A stretch of 64,000 nt of DNA from a virus, in the IMG/VR virus record IMGVR_UViG_3300022220_000003, positions 1 through 64,000 of that record; one strand, written 5' to 3'. Numbering within the stretch: the stretch's first letter is position 1; the number at the start of each line of letters is the position of its first letter. Position numbers and translations under genes: made by a program. The notes below the pieces were generated by a model that saw only the letters and a list, made by a program, of their open reading frames with translations, made no database searches and had not been told where the DNA came from. Shown one piece after another: positions 16,197 to 23,318 of the stretch.

Positions 16197-16893
16197 GTGG
16201 ACGTGTACACACTGCCAGCACCGGTGGGCGAGTGATTCCCCGGCGGCGTATTGGTGCCCGAGTTGCGGGGCTCCAAAGGTCTACCCTCAACCCCCGTTTA
16301 TCGCGCTCGAGGGGATTGACGGGTGTGGCAAGGGCGTGCAGTCGAGGAGGCTCGCCGAGGACCTCCGCGGGGTGCGGTTTTCGTTTCCTGATTACAACAC
16401 CCCGATCGGGGGCCTAGTCGGTGCCCACTTGCGGCGGGAGTGGGCGGCCCATAGGTTGGATTGCGGCGACGATTCCAACGTTAAATACCACGATGAGGCC
16501 TTGATTTTCCAAGCCCTGCAATCGGCCAACCGGTTGGAGTGGGCCCACAAGATCGCCACCCACTTGGCCGAGGGATGCCCGGTGGTGGCGGATCGATACT
16601 ACGCCAGCGGCCTCGTTTACGGGTCGGCGGACGGGATCGCCTTCGAATACCTCGAGCGGCTCCACCGGTATCTACCGCAACCAACCCACTGGATCTTGAT
16701 CGATATCGACGTCGAGACCTCAATGGAGCGGCGGCCCGAGGGTCGAGACCGCTACGAGGCCGACGCCGAGTTTATGCGGGAGGTGTGCCTACGGTATCGG
16801 CAGCTCTGGATCCGCAACAAATGGCCGATCGTTGACGGCCGGGGCTCGGTGGATGACGTGGCGAGCCAGATCCATGAGGTGGTGATGGCATGA
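16189..16893 (+). CDS. tmk: Thymidylate kinase with N-terminal zinc ribbon
   Basis: 234 residues from GTG at 16189. Residues 6-26 form a zinc ribbon (CTHC...WCPSC). The rest is a thymidylate kinase, ATP + dTMP to ADP + dTDP: P-loop ALEGIDGCGKGVQS, the dTMP-binding ADRYYASGLVYG (the DR[YF] motif), DIDVETSMERR, and the LID-like RRPEGRDRYEADA. The P-loop lacks the usual Ser/Thr after GK (GKG), which may weaken ATP binding or mark a variant. It complements ThyX at 41571 for dTTP supply. The zinc-ribbon fusion is unusual. Confidence 0.85.
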   Translation: MNRWTCTHCQHRWASDSPAAYWCPSCGAPKVYPQPPFIALEGIDGCGKGVQSRRLAEDLRGVRFSFPDYNTPIGGLVGAHLRREWAAHRLDCGDDSNVKYHDEALIFQALQSANRLEWAHKIATHLAEGCPVVADRYYASGLVYGSADGIAFEYLERLHRYLPQPTHWILIDIDVETSMERRPEGRDRYEADAEFMREVCLRYRQLWIRNKWPIVDGRGSVDDVASQIHEVVMA

Positions 16894-17111
16894 CCGTTAA
16901 GCAGATCGTGGCTAACTATCTTGATCATTGGGGATTTGACGGCCTATGTTGCCCCGAGGGGGAGTGCTCTTGCGTCGCGGGCGACCTCATGCCGTGTGAA
17001 CCTAACGAATACCTGGGGGGGTGCCAGCCCGGTTACAAGGTGCCCTGTGACCCTGAGACTTGCGAGTTTGGTGGTGAGTGTGGGTGGCATGTTACCATGT
17101 CCAAATCATGA
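16890..17111 (+). CDS. Small Cys-rich protein
   Basis: 73 residues with ten or more Cys (GLCCPEGECSCVAGDLMPC, CQPGYKVPC, CEFGGEC). The DGLCxP.ECxC..DLMPC pattern is a familiar small phage/bacterial family, presumably metal binding. ATGA overlaps on both sides. Confidence 0.65.
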   Translation: MTVKQIVANYLDHWGFDGLCCPEGECSCVAGDLMPCEPNEYLGGCQPGYKVPCDPETCEFGGECGWHVTMSKS

Positions 17112-17695
17112 CTTCAAAGCAACGGTGGTATCGGTTTTGGCTGCGGGTGACGTATTGGCTACACCTACGCGGCCCTGCAACAATGTTGCAGCGGTGGATC
17201 AAGGGCGAAACCAAAGCACCGCGGCGGGAGGTGATGACCTTCGAGACGCCGCAACACCTCGTTGACTACGCCAAGGCGAGGTTTGTCTACCGCAAAGATG
17301 AGGGCCGGATCGGCGGGTGGGTGTTCCCGCTCGATTGGGTCACCGAGCCCGAGGTGTTCCAAGCGAGGCTCGAGCTATCGAGCGTGCAGCGGCACGGGGA
17401 TTGCGACGATTACCATTATTGGGCGGCCGAGGCCTTGGCCAAGATCCAGGGGGTCAGCCATATCCACCTGTTGCTCACCGGGTACAAGGGCGGTGGCCAT
17501 GCCACCGTGGTCTATTGCCACTTTGGGGCGTGGTACCACCTCGACTATCGGATCTATTCAATCTCGGATCCCAACAAGGCCCCCGAGCAGGTGGCCGACC
17601 GATACGGCGACGGTGAGATCCTGTTTTGGGTGTTTGAGAGTTTTCGTTGGCCTTGGCGGGCGGTGGCCATCTATCCCGATAGGCTCAAGGCCTAG
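17108..17695 (+). CDS. Transglutaminase-like cysteine peptidase-fold protein
   Basis: 195 residues from the ATG at 17108 (ATGA overlap). GDCDDYHYWAAEAL (Cys nucleophile near residue 99), GGHATVVYC (His) and WYHLDYR (Asp) reproduce the Cys-His-Asp triad order of transglutaminase-like proteins. Basic N-terminus, no signal peptide. A protease or protein cross-linking role is possible; the substrate is unknown. Last gene of the early operon, followed by a terminator. Confidence 0.7.
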   Translation: MTSKQRWYRFWLRVTYWLHLRGPATMLQRWIKGETKAPRREVMTFETPQHLVDYAKARFVYRKDEGRIGGWVFPLDWVTEPEVFQARLELSSVQRHGDCDDYHYWAAEALAKIQGVSHIHLLLTGYKGGGHATVVYCHFGAWYHLDYRIYSISDPNKAPEQVADRYGDGEILFWVFESFRWPWRAVAIYPDRLKA

Positions 17696-17780
17696 GGTGA
17701 TTTGATGCCGGCCCCACGGATCGGGTAAGCTCGGCACGTGGTCAATTTTTGGTATCCCTCCCCCCCATTCACCATGACCA

Positions 17781-17802
17781 CCGGCCCCCGCAAGGGGGCC
17801 GA
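17781..17802. terminator. Bidirectional hairpin terminator
   Basis: GGCCCCC (17783-17789), a four-base loop, GGGGGCC (17794-17800). It lies between two convergent genes and could end transcription from both strands. The T-run is weak. Confidence 0.5.
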
Positions 17803-17808
17803 ATCAAT

Positions 17809-18066
17809 TCAGGCCGCCCGATAATCGTCGTATTCGATCCCTAGGCGCAACATTCGTTTGTACAACCCCCCGCGGTTGCAGCCGAGCTCGAAGGCGGCGG
17901 CCCGGATCGATCCGTCGTGACGTTTGAGCGAGGCCGTGATCAGCTTGGCCTCGAGATCCTCGAGCTTTTGGTCCAGGACACCCTTTTCGGCGGGCCGGGT
18001 GCCTTGGTGGTTGGGCGAGACCCCCTTTTTGCGCCTGGCCTTTGCTTTCTTGCGCTTGATTGCCAT
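17809..18066 (-). CDS. Orphan Fis-type DNA-binding protein
   Basis: 85 residues from the ATG at 18066, with AGAGGAGG just upstream; an in-frame ATG at 18117 has no ribosome site. The N-terminus is a Lys/Arg-rich tail. Residues about 35-80 (LEAKLITASLKRHDGSIRAAAFELGCNRGGLYKRMLRLGI) match the HTH_8/Fis domain that forms the C-terminus of NtrC-type sigma-54 activators. No AAA+ domain is present. It could bind one of the palindrome families at 24-37 kb. Promoter at 18101-18128. Confidence 0.8.
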   Translation of the reverse strand: MAIKRKKAKARRKKGVSPNHQGTRPAEKGVLDQKLEDLEAKLITASLKRHDGSIRAAAFELGCNRGGLYKRMLRLGIEYDDYRAA

Positions 18067-18100
18067 GTTGGCCTCCTCTTGCGTCGCTGCTGATGTCTCT

Positions 18101-18128
18101 AATATAGCCATGTCCACACCTCGATCAA
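18101..18128 (-). promoter_or_regulatory. Promoter of the Fis-type gene
   Basis: Minus strand: TTGATC (18128-18123), a 16-base spacer, TATATT (18106-18101), then about 35 bases of leader with AGGAGG. It diverges from the 18133-18161 promoter, only four bases away, so the two compete or are co-regulated. Confidence 0.6.
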
Positions 18129-18132
18129 CGGT

Positions 18133-18161
18133 TTTGGAGTCAGAGTTCCTTGCGCTATACT
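18133..18161 (+). promoter_or_regulatory. Leaderless promoter before 18168
   Basis: TTTGGA (18133-18138), a 17-base spacer, TATACT (18156-18161), six bases, ATG at 18168. No ribosome site. Confidence 0.6.
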
Positions 18162-18167
18162 AAGCCC

Positions 18168-18356
18168 ATGTGTAGTTGTATCGACATTGACGGGGACCGT
18201 GCGGCGGCCCTGGTCCTGTGGGATTTTGACCGGTACTTGGCCGAGCAGCTCGACGCGGGCGAGCTCACCGAGGCCGAGCTCCGGACCCTCGAGAGGATTC
18301 GCGAGCAGCTCCACCGGTTGGTGACGGATGCCAACGGGGCGGAGCTTGCGGCGTGA
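18168..18356 (+). CDS. Small acidic helical protein
   Basis: 62 residues from the ATG at 18168, placed by the leaderless promoter. An N-terminal CSC is followed by a Glu/Leu-rich helix (LAEQLDAGELTEAELRTLERI). Unknown; possibly regulatory given its place between a Fis-type regulator and a methyltransferase. Confidence 0.6.
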   Translation: MCSCIDIDGDRAAALVLWDFDRYLAEQLDAGELTEAELRTLERIREQLHRLVTDANGAELAA

Positions 18357-18359
18357 CCT

Positions 18360-18399
18360 TTGGTGGTGCGTTTGGCACATGGTTATATTGTAACCATGT
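18360..18399 (+). promoter_or_regulatory. Promoter-operator with perfect 9-bp inverted repeat
   Basis: ACATGGTTA (18377-18385), a five-base loop, TAACCATGT (18391-18399). The repeat overlaps a candidate -10 box TATATT (18384-18389) that lies 18 bases after TTGGTG (18360-18365). A regulator bound here would block the methyltransferase promoter. A related half-site CATGGTTATA recurs at 24115. Confidence 0.5.
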
Positions 18400-18468
18400 A
18401 CACTCAGTGCGCAACCCCTAAAAGGATCTTTTTTGCGGCGGTTTCCGGGGTCTGCTAGGTTGCGGGCC

Positions 18469-19314
18469 GTGTCGGACCGGGTGGGCGATTGCTTACTTTA
18501 CCACGCCAATTGCTTTGACGTGTTGCCACAGATCCCGGCCGAATCCGTGGATCTGGTGCTCGCCGATCCCCCCTACGGGATCACACAATGCCGGTGGGAT
18601 TCGGTTCTCGACCTCGAGCGGCTTTGGCCAGAGCTCTGGCGGGTGACCAAACCACGGGCGGCGGTGGTGATGACCGCGGCGCAGCCGTTTAGCTCGGTCC
18701 TCGTTCAATCGCAGATCAAGCGGTATCGCCACGAGTGGATTTGGAGCAAAAATCGCGGTTCGAATATCGGCGGGGTGCGCTATGGGCCGATGAGGGAACA
18801 CGAGGAGGTGATCGTGTTTGGCCGCAAGGCGGTGACCTACAAGCCGATCAAGGAGGCCCGTCGAGGGGACGGGCCTACCTGTATCGGCCGAGCTCAAAAC
18901 CGGCGGCGGGTGACCTCCGAGGTAATGAAGTTGCGACGCAAGGACAAGGACCCCCCGCTCGAGCGGCTCCGCCACCCCTCCACCGTGCAACGGTTCGTTT
19001 GTCAGGTTGGCCACCACCCCACCCAAAAGCCCGTGGCCCTAATGCAATACATGATCCGGACCTACACCGAGGGACCGGGGGCCGTGGTGCTCGATTTCTG
19101 CATGGGGAGCGGCACCACCGGGATTGCTGCAATCAACACCGGCCGTACCTTTATCGGGATCGAGCTTGACGCCGAGCACTATGCCACGGCCCACCGGCGG
19201 ATCGCCGAGCATTGGGCCAAGCCACCGAGTCAACGAATCAAACCACCACCCAAGCGACGGCGGAGGCGCAAGGGCCCACCGACGCACCAACTTGGGCTAT
19301 TTAGCAGCGGATGA
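18469..19314 (+). CDS. DNA methyltransferase (DPPY class, N4-cytosine/N6-adenine)
   Basis: 281 residues from GTG at 18469; TTG at 18433 is an alternative. DPPYGITQCRWD is catalytic motif IV; HHPTQKPVALMQYMI and LDFCMGSGTTGIAAI (motif I) follow in the beta-class order. The target-recognition region lies between (residues about 90-175) and is very basic. An orphan enzyme with no endonuclease nearby. It likely modifies phage DNA against restriction or controls promoters. Its end overlaps the convergent gene by 14 bases. Confidence 0.88.
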   Translation: MSDRVGDCLLYHANCFDVLPQIPAESVDLVLADPPYGITQCRWDSVLDLERLWPELWRVTKPRAAVVMTAAQPFSSVLVQSQIKRYRHEWIWSKNRGSNIGGVRYGPMREHEEVIVFGRKAVTYKPIKEARRGDGPTCIGRAQNRRRVTSEVMKLRRKDKDPPLERLRHPSTVQRFVCQVGHHPTQKPVALMQYMIRTYTEGPGAVVLDFCMGSGTTGIAAINTGRTFIGIELDAEHYATAHRRIAEHWAKPPSQRIKPPPKRRRRRKGPPTHQLGLFSSG

Positions 19315-19642
19315 CCTCGGTCCTCTCGAGGCGGACCTCACGGGACTCAAGGTCGAGGCGGATCCGGTTGATCCCCTCCTCACCCATCCAACCAAAAATC
19401 GAGTCAAGGCGGGTCTCGAGCTCGCCTTGGGGCTCGGCCACCGGGTGCATCATTACCACCTCGGAGCTGCTCTGCTCGGTGAGCTCTTGGCGGAGCTGCA
19501 CCATAACGTTGTGCCCTATCCCACTTTTAAATTTTTTCGTGACCGCGTTGGTGATCTCGGTGCCCGTTTTGCCCTCGCGGAGCATCTCGCGGGCCAGATT
19601 CTTTTTTTGTTCTGCTACTTTGAGGATCTTGTCTCGTGTCAT
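19301..19642 (-). CDS. Hypothetical protein with HTH-like segment
   Basis: 113 residues from the ATG at 19642. EMLREGKTGTEITNAVTKKFKSGIGHN could be a helix-turn-helix; the C-terminus is helical and charged. The upstream sequence ATACGTAGTAGGCATGAC is a diverged form of the ATACTAAGTATGCATGAC start region found at 24-36 kb. Its first 19 bp of leader plus 5' coding sequence (56 bp in all, 19605-19660) recur exactly, inverted, at 24756-24811. Confidence 0.6.
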   Translation of the reverse strand: MTRDKILKVAEQKKNLAREMLREGKTGTEITNAVTKKFKSGIGHNVMVQLRQELTEQSSSEVVMMHPVAEPQGELETRLDSIFGWMGEEGINRIRLDLESREVRLERTEVIRC

Positions 19643-19660
19643 GCCTACTACGTATTCAAT
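19605..19660 (-). repeat. 56-bp repeat, copy 1 (inverted match at 24756-24811)
   Basis: The start region of the 19642 gene. Identical over 56 bp to the plus strand at 24756-24811, 5 kb away, so the copies are in opposite orientation. Confidence 0.85.
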
Positions 19661-19784
19661 GATCCCACCGTATGCAATCAATAGTTGTCACGATCTGACA
19701 CCGCTGCTATAGGCTGGGTATGGCTTAGGCTACCGCGGCGGACCGGGCGTGTAATGGCGTGCGTCTCCGGACCAAAGTGGTGGT

Positions 19785-19900
19785 TGTGTGATCCGTTGGC
19801 CTTCGGGGGCGAAACGTTACCCCGAGGAGCCCTCGGGGGCCAACGGGGTTCGATATAGTAGCAGGAGGATTATTGGACGAATACGCACACTGATATACAC
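19785..19900 (+). ncRNA. Candidate structured RNA or attenuator upstream of a terminator
   Basis: No plausible gene lies between 19643 and 20381. GTTGGCC near 19796 can pair with GGCCAAC near 19848, enclosing GGGG/CCCC. TATAGT and AGGAGG follow (about 19854-19868), leading only to a six-codon ORF from TTG, then a strong terminator. This could be a small RNA or an attenuated leader. No family recognised. Confidence 0.35.
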
Positions 19901-19909
19901 CCCCGAGGT

Positions 19910-19953
19910 GCCCGGTCCAAAAATTTTGTTTTTGGCCGGGCCCTTTTTTTTTT
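19910..19953 (+). terminator. Strong Rho-independent terminator
   Basis: Thirteen-bp stem (GCCCGG, one bulged T, CCAAAAA paired with TTTTTGG CCGGGC), loop 19924-19928, followed by a run of ten T. It would end plus-strand transcription entering the partition region. Confidence 0.8.
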
Positions 19954-20035
19954 ATGGCCCTTGCCTACCTACCCGCACACCTCTGATCATACTACCCCAC
20001 CACCCTACCGATATTGTGTTACTATCATAGTGGTA

Positions 20036-20331
20036 TGATACCGGTATGGCTGTGGGGCGATGCAGGTGTGGAGGTGCCACCGGTATCATACCATTACCAT
20101 ACCGGTATGGCGGCGAGGTGGCCGCGGTATCATGCCGGGGTAGTGTTGGGGTGGTGTTGACGCCCCACCGGTATGGCGGCGAGGTGGCCGCGGTATCATG
20201 CCGGGGTGGTGTTGACGCCCCACCGGTATGGTGGCGGTATCATGCCGGGGTGGTGTTGACGCCCCACCGGTATGGCGGCGATATCATGCCGGGGTGGTGT
20301 TGGGGTGGTGTTGGAGCTCCACCGGTATGGT
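20036..20331. repeat. Helically phased repeat array before parA (centromere candidate)
   Basis: ACCGGTAT[GG/CA] starts at 20040, 20079, 20101, 20167, 20222, 20266 and 20321. From 20079 on the intervals are 22, 66, 55, 44 and 55, all multiples of 11. A second motif, GGTATCATGCC, starts at 20126, 20192 and 20236, with a one-base variant at 20280 (intervals 66, 44, 44). The array ends 13 bases before the parA -35 box. Sites on one face of the helix next to parA and a small RHH-like gene are the expected architecture of a type Ib-like partition centromere and autoregulatory operator. Related motifs recur singly near 29276 and 31290. Confidence 0.8.
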
Positions 20332-20343
20332 GGAGATACGGTG

Positions 20344-20372
20344 TTGACTTTATAGCCATGTCGCACTAATAC
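20344..20372 (+). promoter_or_regulatory. parA promoter, near consensus
   Basis: TTGACT (20344-20349), a 17-base spacer, TAATAC (20367-20372), nine bases, ATG at 20382. The leader is at most two or three bases. The adjacent array suggests autorepression by the partition proteins. Confidence 0.8.
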
Positions 20373-20381
20373 ACAGCCACT

Positions 20382-21026
20382 ATGGCTACAATACTATTCG
20401 GCGGATACAAGGGTGGGACGGGCAAATCGACCCTCGCCACCAACTACGCGGTTTATTTGGCCCGGGCGGGGCGGGACGTCCTACTCGTGGACACAGACAA
20501 ACAAGGCTCGGCTGACGGGTGGGCGGCGATGCGGGGGGCCGAGGCCGAGCTACCCCGGGTCCACTGTGTACAAAAATTTGCGGACGTGGCCGGGGCGGTG
20601 CGAGACCTCGTTGGCCGCTACGATGAGATCGTGATCGATGCGGGTGGGCGTGACTCCCGCGAGCTCCGATCGGCAATGCTCGTGGCCAACGCTCTATACG
20701 TGCCCCTCAAGGCCTCGCAATTCGACCTGTGGACAATGGACCAGGTTGATCAAATGGTGAACGATGCCCGCGGATTCAACCCCGAGCTCGAGGCGTGGGC
20801 GGTGGTATCGATGGCGCCAACCAACCCGCAGATCCGAGAGACCGCGGAGGCCCGCGAGCTCTTGGCCGAGTTTGGCAACGTGCGGCTGATGTCTGCCACG
20901 ATCTGTGAGCGCAAGGCCTACCGGGAGGCCACCGCCACCGGCCGGGGGGTGCTCGAGCTCAATAACACCAAGGCCGCGGCCGAGCTCGAGGCGTTTGGCG
21001 AGGAGGTGGCCCGTGGCTTACAGTAG
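20382..21026 (+). CDS. parA: ParA-type partition ATPase
   Basis: 214 residues. Deviant Walker A KGGTGKST (residues 10-17) with the signature Lys, VDTDKQGSAD (switch I) and EIVIDAGGRD (Walker B region). Its size, with no N-terminal HTH, fits type Ib plasmid ParA or phage ParA. It would position DNA through ATP-dependent nucleoid binding, with the downstream small protein as adaptor. Presence of a partition locus suggests the prophage can persist as a plasmid. Confidence 0.92.
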   Translation: MATILFGGYKGGTGKSTLATNYAVYLARAGRDVLLVDTDKQGSADGWAAMRGAEAELPRVHCVQKFADVAGAVRDLVGRYDEIVIDAGGRDSRELRSAMLVANALYVPLKASQFDLWTMDQVDQMVNDARGFNPELEAWAVVSMAPTNPQIRETAEARELLAEFGNVRLMSATICERKAYREATATGRGVLELNNTKAAAELEAFGEEVARGLQ

Positions 21027-21273
21027 AAGGCCAACATCGGCCGAGGATTTTTTGGCGGAGGCCGAGGCCCCGGTGGTGGAGCTCTCGGCGGTGCGCATGC
21101 CGTGGGCCGAGCTCGACCCAAACGAGCGAGGCCACAATGTGTTTAACCTCAGGCTAAACGACCATGACCTCGCGATACTCCGCCACCTCGCCAGCGAAAA
21201 CGAGGACCTCAGTATGCAAAAGGTCGCCAAACGGATCCTTGTGCCAGAGCTGCGGCGGCGGGTAGGGTTATAG
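21013..21273 (+). CDS. Small ParB-like centromere-binding candidate
   Basis: 86 residues from GTG at 21013, with GAGGAGG upstream, overlapping parA by 14 bases. Acidic N-terminus, then HNVFNLRLNDHDLAILRHLASENEDLSMQKVAKRILVPELRR, which fits a ribbon-helix-helix (strand, helix, helix) like small ParB/ParG/Omega proteins. By context it should bind the phased array at 20036-20331. A parAB terminator follows. Confidence 0.7.
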   Translation: MAYSRRPTSAEDFLAEAEAPVVELSAVRMPWAELDPNERGHNVFNLRLNDHDLAILRHLASENEDLSMQKVAKRILVPELRRRVGL

Positions 21274-21275
21274 AC

Positions 21276-21350
21276 GGGCACCCCCGCGGATCTCCGAAGG
21301 ATACGCATGGGACCGGACATGGCCGGTCCGCGGTGGGTGCCTTTTGTTTT
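21276..21350 (+). terminator. Rho-independent terminator after the partition operon
   Basis: GGGCACCC (21277-21284) with CCGCGGA pairs with TCCGCGG and GGGTGCC (to 21341), with an inner ACCGG/CCGGT stem, then TTTTGTTTTG. Confidence 0.75.
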
Positions 21351-21427
21351 GTTGTTGGGGCGGTGCGTGGGGGAAGGGAGGCCCCACGCACCTTACTACG
21401 AACGCAGAACTTGGACAGGTCAATTGT

Positions 21428-21775
21428 ATGCCAAAGGTCACGAGCGAGCAATGGGAGGCCATGGGCCGGGAGCTCTACGGCGAGGACAAACAAAACTGGC
21501 AGTTTCAATGCCCGATGTGTGGCAACGTGCAGTCAATTGCGATCGCTAAGAAAAGATGGCCCGAGCTCGAGGGGGTGGGGTGGCAGCCGTGGGGCGAATG
21601 TGTGGGTCGATACCTTGAGGAGCCGGGGTGCGATTGGGCGGCGTATGGGCTTTTTCGCGGCCCGGTCATAATTGAGCGGGGCGAGGACTCCAAGCCGATC
21701 GCGGCGTTTGATTTTGATCGGCAGACCTACGAGGCCAAGGAGATCGAGCCGCTCCACAAGGGGGCGGGGTTGTGA
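21428..21775 (+). CDS. VVA0879-like small zinc protein
   Basis: 115 residues from the ATG at 21428. WQFQCPMCGNVQSIAIAKK, then ECVGRYLEE and FRGPVIIERGE resemble the VVA0879 family of phage and plasmid proteins. Function unknown; Cys residues probably bind zinc. GTGA overlap with the next gene. Confidence 0.65.
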   Translation: MPKVTSEQWEAMGRELYGEDKQNWQFQCPMCGNVQSIAIAKKRWPELEGVGWQPWGECVGRYLEEPGCDWAAYGLFRGPVIIERGEDSKPIAAFDFDRQTYEAKEIEPLHKGAGL

Positions 21776-22041
21776 GCGGCTCGCGGTGGTGCGTGCGGCT
21801 CGTGGTTGATGGGGTGGCGGCCCGTACGCCGGGTTTCACCCACCGGCGGGTCACCGGGGTTTGGGAGCCGGTGGCCCTCGAGGACATCAAAAAGGGGGAT
21901 ATCTTTCGAGTATATGAGCACGATGGCAGCCCCGATTGTGTGATTGACGGGGTGCACCATACCGCGGTGGCCCTCACCGATGCGGAGTCCTCCGAACCTG
22001 GGGGGTTGCGAGCCATGCCCGTGCGGGGGTTTTCGGCGTGA
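21772..22041 (+). CDS. Hypothetical protein, paralogue of 22300
   Basis: 89 residues from GTG. RVTGVWEPV...DIKKGDIFRVYEHDG...PVRGF shares its architecture with the gene at 22300 (RVTGYW, HGDIFRLWD, VRGI), so the two are paralogues flanking 22038. The KGDIFR motif is also seen in small phage proteins that may form beta barrels. Function unknown. Confidence 0.6.
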   Translation: MSGSRWCVRLVVDGVAARTPGFTHRRVTGVWEPVALEDIKKGDIFRVYEHDGSPDCVIDGVHHTAVALTDAESSEPGGLRAMPVRGFSA

Positions 22042-22316
22042 AAAAATGGATCTTGGCCCTGCTCGAGGGCGTGCGGTTCTATTGCTGCATTGTGCGGCGG
22101 GGGTGGTGGCGGCGGTGGCCGTTCCTCCCCTTGACCACGCGGCGGTTTATCCGGTTTCGACTTGATACGGCCTATGGCATGACCGAGCACGGTTGGCCGC
22201 GGCCCCATTGGACCGAGATCGCGCTAGACGTCAAGCGGTTCCTATTGTGGCGCCGAGCGTTGCGGCTCGAGATCAAACGACGCAAACGAAGGGGGACTTA
22301 TGTCTCGGATCTGTGA
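22038..22316 (+). CDS. Basic Trp/Arg-rich protein
   Basis: 92 residues from GTG. Very basic with many Trp (RRGWWRRWPFLP) and a Lys/Arg-rich C-terminus (LEIKRRKRRG). Possibly membrane- or nucleic acid-associated. Unknown. It overlaps both neighbours. Confidence 0.55.
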   Translation: MKKWILALLEGVRFYCCIVRRGWWRRWPFLPLTTRRFIRFRLDTAYGMTEHGWPRPHWTEIALDVKRFLLWRRALRLEIKRRKRRGTYVSDL

Positions 22317-22590
22317 GCGGCTGATTATCGATGGCGAGGCGCAAGATCCACCACCGAATCACACCCGGGTGACCGGATATTGGGTCAAACACCTTTTTTG
22401 TGAGCTTCAACACGGGGACATATTTAGGTTGTGGGATGCGCCAGGTACCCCTGAGGCAATTACGCCTGTAGGGCAACACACGGTATACATAGCCCTTTGT
22501 GACGCTCACACCGAAGGTAATGATTGGGGCGTGGAAATGACACAAGTGCGGGGTATTGTGCCTAGACGGCGACTAGCCTCGAGCCTCTAA
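22300..22590 (+). CDS. Hypothetical protein, paralogue of 21772
   Basis: 96 residues. Shares RVTGxW, GDIFR and a VRGI/VRGF ending with the gene at 21772. Its last four bases overlap the convergent radical SAM gene. Confidence 0.6.
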   Translation: MSRICERLIIDGEAQDPPPNHTRVTGYWVKHLFCELQHGDIFRLWDAPGTPEAITPVGQHTVYIALCDAHTEGNDWGVEMTQVRGIVPRRRLASSL

Positions 22591-23312
22591 AAAGCCCTCC
22601 GCGAGGCTAAAGCCCACCTCGTTTTTAAAAGTTGGGGGGGTAACCGGTCGTGCAGCCCGCACCGGTCGCAATCATGTGATAGGGTGGCCTCGGTGAGCTC
22701 GCGATCGGTGCTCCACATGGTACCAAGGGCAAAACAATCGGGGGATTCACCCGCTCGGATCGTCCCGTCAATGTCAATCGAGGGGGTGCAGAGCTTGCGC
22801 AACGATCGCAAAAACTCGACCCCAAGCACAAACGAGCCATACCAGTGGACGGCCGAGCGGAGGTTGTAGCACGCGGGGCCTATGCGGTTGCTCTCACCTT
22901 GCCACCGGCCGAGGCGGACCAGGGTAGGGATCTTGTAAACGTAGGCGACCTTGAGATCTTCGAGCTCCACCTCGGGGATCCGGCGGGGATAAAACCGGGG
23001 GTCATTGGTGATCTGCCACATGGCGGGAGCGGTGAGGAGCTCGGCGGTGCGGGCGGGGTCATGCAAAAACATTCCGTTAGACAACACCAACACCAACGGG
23101 GACCGATCGCAGGCCTCGGCGATTAGCTCGAGGATCAACGGGTGCTCGGTGGGTTCGCCACCGGAGATCATGACCACCGAATCACCAAGCTCGGTTGAGA
23201 CGTCAAGAGCTCGGCGGTAGGTCTCAAGGGTGATATGGGCGCCTTGGGGGGAGCTGCGGGCCAGGCAATGGCTGCAACTCATGGCGCATTGGGTGGTTAC
23301 CCTAACCAACAT
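22587..23312 (-). CDS. Radical SAM enzyme
   Basis: 241 residues from the ATG at 23312, set by a -10 box (TATAGG) six bases upstream; the longer ORF adds 28 residues with no coding character. CAMSCSHCLARS gives the CxxxCxxC [4Fe-4S] site and ISGGEPTEHP the SAM-binding GGEP motif. CDRCGLHD near the C-terminus and other Cys (GPACYNL, KLCTPS) could bind an auxiliary cluster. The reaction is unknown; no precursor peptide or partner enzyme is nearby. Confidence 0.85.
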   Translation of the reverse strand: MLVRVTTQCAMSCSHCLARSSPQGAHITLETYRRALDVSTELGDSVVMISGGEPTEHPLILELIAEACDRSPLVLVLSNGMFLHDPARTAELLTAPAMWQITNDPRFYPRRIPEVELEDLKVAYVYKIPTLVRLGRWQGESNRIGPACYNLRSAVHWYGSFVLGVEFLRSLRKLCTPSIDIDGTIRAGESPDCFALGTMWSTDRELTEATLSHDCDRCGLHDRLPPQLLKTRWALASRRAF

Positions 23313-23318
23313 GTACAC

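Noticed and set aside
11024-19314. Restriction-modification system
   Set aside because: Two methyltransferases are present but no endonuclease-like gene lies beside either.
20046-20369. Plus-strand ORF of 107 codons across the parA array
   Set aside because: The open frame results from the tandem repeats; codon use is unlike real genes here and it would run through the promoter.
22840-23126. Plus-strand ORF inside the radical SAM gene
   Set aside because: Antisense shadow of a clear enzyme gene.
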